Shown here piece by piece: positions 1 through 4,512 of a stretch of 5,377 nucleotides of DNA; position 1 is the stretch's first letter, and the number at the start of each line of letters is the position of its first letter. The notes below the pieces were generated by a model, which saw only the letters and a program-made list of their open reading frames with translations, did no database searches and had not been told where the DNA came from. A program made the translations under genes and the position numbers. This stretch comes from Candidatus Kuenenbacteria bacterium CG_4_8_14_3_um_filter_39_15. Its GTDB lineage: Bacteria; Patescibacteriota; Patescibacteriia; UBA2196; GWA2-42-15. The stretch is from NCBI GenBank assembly GCA_002782365.1, contig PFHP01000070.1:1-5377 (forward strand), written 5' to 3'.

Positions 1-1411
1 GCGCTTTGGCAATTTTATTCAGTTTGATTCCAGCAAATGCATTGATTGCGGCATTTGTACTGAAGTCTGCCGCGATCAGCAAACCTGTGATTTTTATCAG
101 ACGGTTAATAAAGGTTACCAAACTCAAACCAAGCCGACTGATCAGCAGAACAAAGACTGCGCTTATTGCGGCCAATGCGTTGTCCATTGCCCAGTGGGCG
201 CAGTTCAGGGAGTGCCTCATTGGCAATTTGTGGAAGAGCTGATAAAAAATAAAAAGACAAGCGGCAAAACTCTTGTGGCCCAAATTGCTCCCTCAATCAG
301 AGTGAGCATTGGCGAGGAATATAATTTGGCTTATGGCCAAATTACCACCGGTCAACTGGCCGCCAGTATGCGCGTCCTAGGCTTTGATGCCGTTTTTGAT
401 GTTTCGGCCGGGGCCGATTTTACCAGTTATGAAGAGGCGCGTGAATTAATTCATTGGCTTGAGGCAAAAAAAGACCGTCCGATGTTTACTGCTTGCTGCC
501 CGGCCTGGGTGAAATTTGTTGAATTCTATTATCCAGAATTTATCTCTCACCTCACCACCACTCGTTCGCCGCATATTCATTCAGCCATTATAGCTAAAAC
601 TTATTGGGCAGAGCTTATGGGAAAAAAGCCGCAGGATGTTATGGTTGTCTCCATTATGCCGTGTACGGCTAAAAAGCAAGAAATTAGTCTAATCACCCAA
701 CGTTATCAGCGTCTGCCCATCGTTGATTATGTGGTCACCACGCGCGAATATGCTTATCTGCTCCGCCGGGCAAAAATTGATTTTCCAAAATTAGAATCAA
801 AAGAACTGGATAATCCCTTGGGTAATCCCTCCGGCGCCGGCATAATTTACGGCGCTAGCGGCGGTGTGATGGAATCAGCTCTCCGTTCTGCCGACTATAT
901 GTTGCGGGTAAAAAAAGAAACAGGCAGTTTAAAGCCGATTATCAATGGTGAAAATTACCAACTAACCAAAAATAAATATTCCCCGGTTAGCCAAGGCAGA
1001 ATTGAATTCAAACAAGTCCGCGGCCAACAAGGGATAAAAGAAGCAGTAGTAAATATTGGCGGCAAAAATCTGCGGGTAGCCGTTGTCAGCGGCTTGGGCA
1101 ATGCCAGAAAATTGATTGAAAACATCAAGGCTAAAAAATGCCAGTATGATTATGTGGAAGTGATGGCCTGCCCAGGCGGCTGTATTGGCGGCGGCGGGCA
1201 ACCAGTGCCAGTCAGCGCTGAAATCAGGGCTCAACGCGCCGCGGCGCTCTATAATCTTGACCAAAACCTCGCCATGCGCGCCGCTCATGAAAATGAATCT
1301 TTATTGGCTGTCTACCGTGATTATTTTAAGGGCAGACAAAAATTGATTGAACAATTAATGCATTGCCAGTATAATGTAGCTAGCAGGACAGGATATGTTA
1401 AAAAATTTTAA
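1..1411 (+). CDS. hydA: [FeFe]-hydrogenase large (catalytic) subunit, 5'-truncated by window edge
   Basis: Catalyses reversible proton reduction to H2 at the H-cluster, fed by ferredoxin-type clusters; probably cytoplasmic. The first complete codon is at 2 and 469 residues are visible; the true start lies upstream. In visible numbering, residues 13-23 (CIDCGICTEVC) and 53-63 (CAYCGQCVVHC) are two [4Fe-4S] motifs. H-cluster motifs follow: L1 TACCPAW (163-169, Cys165 proton-relay position and Cys166 ligand), L2 MPCTAKKQE (Cys221) and L3 EVMACPGGCIGGGGQP (Cys390, Cys394). Glu145 and Glu148 match the proton-path acids of clostridial CpI by spacing. A small-subunit-like helical tail with YRDYFKG follows L3. 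About 25 extra residues sit between the ALRSA and FKQVRG motifs relative to CpI. A GTG at 194 (visible residue 65) is internal, because the ferredoxin cysteines lie upstream in the same frame. Whether N-terminal [2Fe-2S] or NADH-linked partners exist cannot be seen. Family assignment is very secure; physiological direction and partners are inference. Confidence 0.96.
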   Translation, partial: RFGNFIQFDSSKCIDCGICTEVCRDQQTCDFYQTVNKGYQTQTKPTDQQNKDCAYCGQCVVHCPVGAVQGVPHWQFVEELIKNKKTSGKTLVAQIAPSIRVSIGEEYNLAYGQITTGQLAASMRVLGFDAVFDVSAGADFTSYEEARELIHWLEAKKDRPMFTACCPAWVKFVEFYYPEFISHLTTTRSPHIHSAIIAKTYWAELMGKKPQDVMVVSIMPCTAKKQEISLITQRYQRLPIVDYVVTTREYAYLLRRAKIDFPKLESKELDNPLGNPSGAGIIYGASGGVMESALRSADYMLRVKKETGSLKPIINGENYQLTKNKYSPVSQGRIEFKQVRGQQGIKEAVVNIGGKNLRVAVVSGLGNARKLIENIKAKKCQYDYVEVMACPGGCIGGGGQPVPVSAEIRAQRAAALYNLDQNLAMRAAHENESLLAVYRDYFKGRQKLIEQLMHCQYNVASRTGYVKKF

Positions 1412-1430
1412 ATTTTAAATTTTAAATTTT
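1403..1430. repeat. Four tandem AAATTTT heptamers at the hydrogenase stop codon
   Basis: Four exact copies of the 7-bp unit AAATTTT run 1403-1430 and are followed by AAAATAATAA. The TAA stop of the hydrogenase (1409-1411) lies across the junction of units one and two, so changes in copy number would leave the protein unchanged. The whole spacer 1412-1459 is A/T except for one G at 1444. Each unit is close to self-complementary, so weak A/T hairpins are possible, but there is no GC stem with a T-run and I do not call a terminator. It might act as a flexible or UP-like AT tract for a promoter of the downstream genes; no convincing -35/-10 pair was found. Confidence 0.85.
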
Positions 1431-1459
1431 AAAATAATAATTAGATAATTAATAAAAAT

Positions 1460-1975
1460 ATGGTCAATATAACTACTCTCCAAAAAATAAATATTTCATA
1501 TGCTGTTAAATTTTTAGTCATTTTAACGGTAGCCACTGGCGCACCGCTTATTGGCATCCACTCTCAATGGCTGACCGGTCCGATTGTCAACATGGCCATG
1601 ATTCTTGCCGTCTTTATTATTGGCATCCGCGGCGCGCTGCTGATTGGCATCCTGCCATCAACTATTGCCCTAGGCACAGGTTTATTGCCAGCGGTTTTGG
1701 CGCCGATGATTCCCTTTATAATCATCTCAAATTTTTTATTAATATTAATATTGGATTATTTTAAATCAAAATTTACGAGTTATGGAATTGCTTTATTTTT
1801 CGCCGCCGGAGCAAAATATCTTTTTTTATTCACCACTTCCAGCATTGTCACTAATTTATTATTAAATCAATCCCTTGCCCTCACCGTGGCTGTGCTGATG
1901 AGCTGGCCGCAATTTTTTACCGCTATCATTGGCGGAGTGTTGGCCTGGGGAATATTAAAATTTATCAATAAATAA
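1460..1975 (+). CDS. Small polytopic membrane protein, hydrogenase-adjacent (HymD-like / ECF S-component-like)
   Basis: A 171-residue, strongly hydrophobic protein with about five to six predicted membrane segments: roughly residues 14-33, 42-57, 58-75, 77-98, 107-128 and 150-168. Basic residues (for example K101, K103) sit in the short loop after the fourth segment. No signal peptide cleavage site, cysteine pair, metal motif or nucleotide-binding motif is visible. Size and topology resemble substrate-binding (S) components of ECF transporters and the small membrane proteins annotated beside [FeFe] hydrogenases as HymD; that resemblance is from memory of family style, not an alignment. It begins 48 nt after the hydrogenase stop in the same frame, with in-frame stops between, and ends 10 nt before pgk, so it probably shares their transcript. 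The ATG at 1460 has no Shine-Dalgarno sequence and no alternative upstream start. A vitamin or metal S-component is an alternative to a hydrogenase-linked role. That it is a real membrane protein gene is secure; its function is unknown. Confidence 0.85.
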   Translation: MVNITTLQKINISYAVKFLVILTVATGAPLIGIHSQWLTGPIVNMAMILAVFIIGIRGALLIGILPSTIALGTGLLPAVLAPMIPFIIISNFLLILILDYFKSKFTSYGIALFFAAGAKYLFLFTTSSIVTNLLLNQSLALTVAVLMSWPQFFTAIIGGVLAWGILKFINK

Positions 1976-1985
1976 AAATGTTAGT

Positions 1986-3164
1986 ATGCGCATTAATTCC
2001 GTTAAATCAATAAAAAATCTGCAAAATAAACGAGTTTTGGTTCGTTGTGATTTTGATTTGCCCCTGAAACAACAAACAACAAAAATAATTGATGATACCA
2101 GATTAAAAGCATGCGTGCCGACGATAAAATATTTATTACAAAAAGGCGCAAGAGTGATTTTAATGGGACATTTAGGCAGACCAAAGGGCGTGGATGAAAA
2201 ACTAAGTTTATTGCCGGTGAAAAATAAACTAGAAAAAATACTTGGGAAAAAAATAGTTTTTACAGATTGGGACGAGATTCCTCGTCGCTCTGCTCCCCGG
2301 AATGACATATCACTAAGAATGTTAGAGAATTTGAGATTTTATACTGGCGAAGAAAAGAATGATAAAAATTTTGCCAAAAAATTAGCAAGTTTAGCAGCTA
2401 TTTACGTCAACGAGGCATTTGCGGTTTCGCACCGTTCAGCCGCCTCAGTTGCTGCCATTCAAAATTATCTGCCGAGTTATGCGGGGCTGCATCTTGAAAA
2501 AGAAATTGATAATTTATCAGCCATTCTGGAAAATCCCAAACACCCCATGATTCTTATTATCGGCGGCGCCAAAATTGAGACCAAACTGCCGGTGATTAAA
2601 GAGTTTCAAAAAATTGCCGACCAAATTCTGGTGGGCGGCGCCGTGGCCAATACTTTTTTAAAAGCACAAGGCGTGGAAGTGGGCAAGTCGTTAGTGGATG
2701 AAAAATATATTAATGAAGCTAAAAAGACACTTAAAAATTTCCAATTTCCAATTTTCAATTTCCAAACAAATTCAAAATTCAATCCCCGACCGGATCGGGG
2801 ACAAAATTCAAAATTAATTTTACCAGCCGACTTTGTCTGGAAAAATAATAAAATTTTAGACATTGGCTCAAAAACAATTAAATTTTATTGTGATATAATT
2901 AAAAAAGCCAAGACAATAGTTTGGAATGGCCCCTTGGGATATTTTGAAGACAAAAAATTTGCCATTGGCACACAGGAAATCGCCAAGGAAATTTTAAAAT
3001 CAGAAGCAAAAGTGGTGATCGGCGGCGGAGATACAGACAAAATTTTACAGGGTAAAAAATTTGGCAGTAACATTTTTATTTCCACTGGCGGCGGAGCCAT
3101 GCTGGAATTTCTGGCAGGGAAAAAATTACCCGGTCTTGGTTATAATCAAAAAATTAACCATTAA
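1986..3164 (+). CDS. pgk: Phosphoglycerate kinase, with two repeat-derived in-frame segments
   Basis: Converts 1,3-bisphosphoglycerate and ADP to 3-phosphoglycerate and ATP in cytoplasmic glycolysis. At 392 residues it has normal family length. N-domain substrate motifs: RVLVRCDFDLP (16-26), DDTRLKACVPTIKYL (36-50), GHLGRPKG (61-68), ENLRF (114-118) and YVNEAFAVSHR (140-150). C-domain nucleotide motifs: GGAKIETK (193-200), WNGPLGYFE (313-321), FAIGTQEIA (325-333), GGGDT (346-350) and STGGGAMLEFLAGKKLPG (366-383). The usual Asn of the DFN motif is Asp24. Residues about 96-108 are encoded by a palindromic repeat that replaces the usual linker before LENLRF. Residues about 250-276 are encoded by heptamer and hairpin repeats inserted before LPADFVW. 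Both keep the frame, and every catalytic motif around them is intact, so the gene is probably functional. ATG 1986 was chosen because the conserved N-terminus follows directly; it lies 10 nt after the membrane-protein stop, without a Shine-Dalgarno sequence. Enolase follows after 4 nt. Confidence 0.97.
   Translation: MRINSVKSIKNLQNKRVLVRCDFDLPLKQQTTKIIDDTRLKACVPTIKYLLQKGARVILMGHLGRPKGVDEKLSLLPVKNKLEKILGKKIVFTDWDEIPRRSAPRNDISLRMLENLRFYTGEEKNDKNFAKKLASLAAIYVNEAFAVSHRSAASVAAIQNYLPSYAGLHLEKEIDNLSAILENPKHPMILIIGGAKIETKLPVIKEFQKIADQILVGGAVANTFLKAQGVEVGKSLVDEKYINEAKKTLKNFQFPIFNFQTNSKFNPRPDRGQNSKLILPADFVWKNNKILDIGSKTIKFYCDIIKKAKTIVWNGPLGYFEDKKFAIGTQEIAKEILKSEAKVVIGGGDTDKILQGKKFGSNIFISTGGGAMLEFLAGKKLPGLGYNQKINH
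2271..2308 (+). repeat. Palindromic dispersed-repeat-like element inside pgk (first insert)
   Basis: The DNA contains GACGAG (2271-2276) and CTCGTC (2281-2286), a perfect 6-bp inverted repeat around ATTC, and a second nested pair, ATTCC (2277-2281) with GGAAT (2299-2303). It reads in frame as about residues 96-108 of PGK (DEIPRRSAPRNDI), between the strand ending IVF and the conserved LENLRF. PGKs usually have there a longer acidic linker of the type DDCIGEEV...LKPGDVLL. The minus-strand translation contains SFRGAERRGIS, which I recognise as a string often produced by a widespread bacterial palindromic repeat. Boundaries are approximate. Repeat identity is pattern recognition and needs a genome-wide search. 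Confidence 0.7.
2736..2815 (+). repeat. Composite AT-rich heptamer array plus hairpin inside pgk (second insert)
   Basis: Four tandem 7-bp units, AATTTCC, AATTTCC, AATTTTC, AATTTCC, occupy 2736-2763. AAATTC/AAAATTC units follow, then a GC-rich hairpin (2783-2801), then another AATTCAAAATT copy. The 11-bp AATTCAAAATT at 2769-2779 recurs exactly at 2805-2815 and so flanks the hairpin. The segment is translated in frame as about residues 251-276 of PGK (rich in N, F, Q, P, with PRPDRG from the hairpin), between the helix ending EAKKTLK and the strand starting LILPADFVW. Ordinary PGKs have only a short turn there. It is therefore an inserted low-complexity repeat that the protein tolerates. Confidence 0.8.
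2783..2801. repeat. GC-rich hairpin palindrome within the second pgk insert
   Basis: TCCCCGA (2783-2789) and TCGGGGA (2795-2801) form a perfect 7-bp inverted repeat around the 5-nt loop CCGGA. It stands out sharply from the surrounding A/T-rich sequence. In pgk it encodes PRPDRG. No T-run follows and it is deep inside the coding region, so it is not a terminator. It resembles a REP-like or mobile palindrome core that has landed between direct repeats. Confidence 0.85.
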
Positions 3165-3168
3165 ATCT

Positions 3169-4500
3169 ATGACTAAAATCAAAAATATTATTGCCCGTGA
3201 AATTTTAGACTCGCGTGGCGACCCAACTATTGAAGTTCAAGTAGTGTTAGCAGACGGCATTACTAATGCCGTTGCCTCCGTGCCCAGCGGCGCTTCTCTC
3301 GGCAGTCACGAAGCTCTGGAACTGCGCGACGGCGATGAAAAACGTTATGGCGGCAGAGGCGTGCTTAAAGCCGTGGCTAATGTCAATAAAAAAATCGCTC
3401 CAGCGCTCAAGGGCGAAGAGACAACTAACCAACAGCATATTGACCAGCTGATGATTGAACTTGATAGTACTCCTAACAAAGAAAATCTGGGCGCTAATGC
3501 CATTCTGGGTGTTTCTTTGGCTTGTGCCCGTACCGCCGCCAAAATCAAAAAACAGCCGCTTTATCAGTACATCCGCGAGCTGTATAATATTAAATTTCCT
3601 GGCTGGCGCATCCCTCTGCCGCAATTTAACATCATCAACGGCGGCAAACACGCCGATTCCAATCTTGATTTTCAGGAATTCATGATTATACCCACGATCA
3701 ACACCAGTTTTAAAGAGCGATTGCGCGTCGGAACGGAAATTTTTCACCAGCTTGGAAAAGTCTTAAAAGCCGATGGCTTAGATATTAATGTCGGCAATGA
3801 GGGCGGTTATGGCTCAAATATGGATTCGGCCGTTAAAGCAGTTGAATATATTCTTACTGCCATTAAGCAGGCAGGATACATTGCCGGCGAACAAGTAGTG
3901 CTCGGCATGGACGCTGGCGCTTCAACATTTTATTTGCCGCAAGAAAAATTATACAATTTTAGTCTGGACGAATCGTTTCTTGATTCAAATCAGCTTATCT
4001 ATCTTTATAAAGAGTGGTTTGCCAAATATCCTTTTCTACTGCTTGAAGATCCTTTAGCAGAAGACGATTGGCAGGCTTGGATTGAGATGACAAAAGAGTT
4101 CTCCGGGCTCAATCTAAAAATTCACAATTATCAGCTTGATAATAAAAAATTCATTAAACTTCATGAAAAAAATTTGCACCCGATCATTGTCGGCGATGAT
4201 TTATTCACCACTAACGTCAATCGCTTAAATGAAGGCGTTAAACTCGGCGCCGCCAATGCCGTAGTCGTCAAACCCAATCAAATCGGCACGCTGACAGAAA
4301 CGGTCAAATTTGCCGAACTGGCCAAAGAGCATAATTATCAATTGGTTGTTTCCCACCGTTCTGGCGAAACCTATGATGATTTTATCGCTGACCTGTCCGT
4401 TGCCTTGGGCGCAGAATTCATTAAAGCAGGAGCGCCGTCTCGCGGAGAGCGTGTGGCCAAATACAACAGATTATTGAAGATTGAGGAGGAAATAGCGTAA
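3169..4500 (+). CDS. eno: Enolase (phosphopyruvate hydratase)
   Basis: Dehydrates 2-phosphoglycerate to phosphoenolpyruvate; Mg-dependent, cytoplasmic. The product is 443 residues, slightly longer than the usual 420-435. Conserved elements in order: REILDSRGDPTIEV (10-23), catalytic loop SGASLG (40-45, with Leu where Thr is usual), ELRDGD (51-56), NGGKHADSNLDFQEF (157-171, active-site His161), GNEGG (209-213, with proton-relay Glu211), metal ligands Asp248 (GMDAGAS), Glu293 (LLEDPLAEDDW) and an Asp of VGDDLFTTN (341-349), base Lys368 (KPNQIGT), SHRSGET (395-401) and KAGAPSRGERVAKYNRLLKIEEE (ending at 441). About 20-24 extra residues lie at 312-338, between EDDW and VGDDLF. The start at ATG 3169 is supported by the canonical MTKIKNIIAREILDSRG opening. 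An upstream TTG-initiated extension to 3061 would overlap pgk by 104 nt and encodes nothing enolase-like. It starts 4 nt after pgk, so translation is probably coupled; there is no clear Shine-Dalgarno sequence. Confidence 0.98.
   Translation: MTKIKNIIAREILDSRGDPTIEVQVVLADGITNAVASVPSGASLGSHEALELRDGDEKRYGGRGVLKAVANVNKKIAPALKGEETTNQQHIDQLMIELDSTPNKENLGANAILGVSLACARTAAKIKKQPLYQYIRELYNIKFPGWRIPLPQFNIINGGKHADSNLDFQEFMIIPTINTSFKERLRVGTEIFHQLGKVLKADGLDINVGNEGGYGSNMDSAVKAVEYILTAIKQAGYIAGEQVVLGMDAGASTFYLPQEKLYNFSLDESFLDSNQLIYLYKEWFAKYPFLLLEDPLAEDDWQAWIEMTKEFSGLNLKIHNYQLDNKKFIKLHEKNLHPIIVGDDLFTTNVNRLNEGVKLGAANAVVVKPNQIGTLTETVKFAELAKEHNYQLVVSHRSGETYDDFIADLSVALGAEFIKAGAPSRGERVAKYNRLLKIEEEIA
4102..4182 (+). 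other. Extra in-frame segment in enolase before VGDDLF
   Basis: Between LAEDDW (residues 296-301) and VGDDLF (341-346) enolases normally have about 16 residues; here there are 39. Removing about residues 319-338 leaves a normal-looking strand leading to VGDDLF. The extra piece is A-rich, charged and hydrophilic (K, N, H, L), consistent with a surface loop. Its DNA includes AAAAATTCACAATTATC, similar in style to the AAAATTC units in pgk, but no clear inverted repeat was found. It may therefore be a lineage-specific loop rather than a repeat insertion. Limits are approximate. Confidence 0.55.
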
Positions 4501-4512
4501 AGATTATTTTTT

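Noticed and set aside
1403..1459. CRISPR-like or origin-like repeat array
   Set aside because: The units are 7 bp, contiguous and without spacers; no DnaA boxes or cas genes are present.
1550..1652. Three exact ATTGGCATCC copies (1550-1559, 1619-1628, 1643-1652)
   Set aside because: All are in the same frame and encode Ile-Gly-Ile in membrane segments; codon bias and composition explain them.
1978..2013. Eleven-codon ORF (ATG 1978 to TAA 2013) overlapping the pgk start
   Set aside because: Too short, no ribosome binding site and no known leader-peptide feature; the conserved PGK N-terminus fits ATG 1986.
1955..2308. Minus-strand ORF of 117 residues opposite the pgk start
   Set aside because: It is antisense to conserved PGK codons; its only recognisable string (SFRGAERRGIS) comes from the palindromic repeat.
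2783..2801. GC hairpin as an intrinsic terminator
   Set aside because: It is inside the pgk coding region, has no T-run after the stem, and the downstream PGK motifs continue in frame.
3061..3168. N-terminal extension of enolase from TTG 3061
   Set aside because: It would overlap pgk by 104 nt and its translation is an out-of-frame shadow of the PGK C-terminus; the enolase family start fits ATG 3169.
3247..3747. Minus-strand ORF of 166 residues opposite enolase
   Set aside because: It is a shadow of strongly conserved enolase codons, with no recognisable domain.
4483..4489. GAGGAGG as a ribosome binding site for gpmI
   Set aside because: It lies over 20 nt before the ATG and encodes the conserved enolase C-terminal IEEE; spacing is too long.
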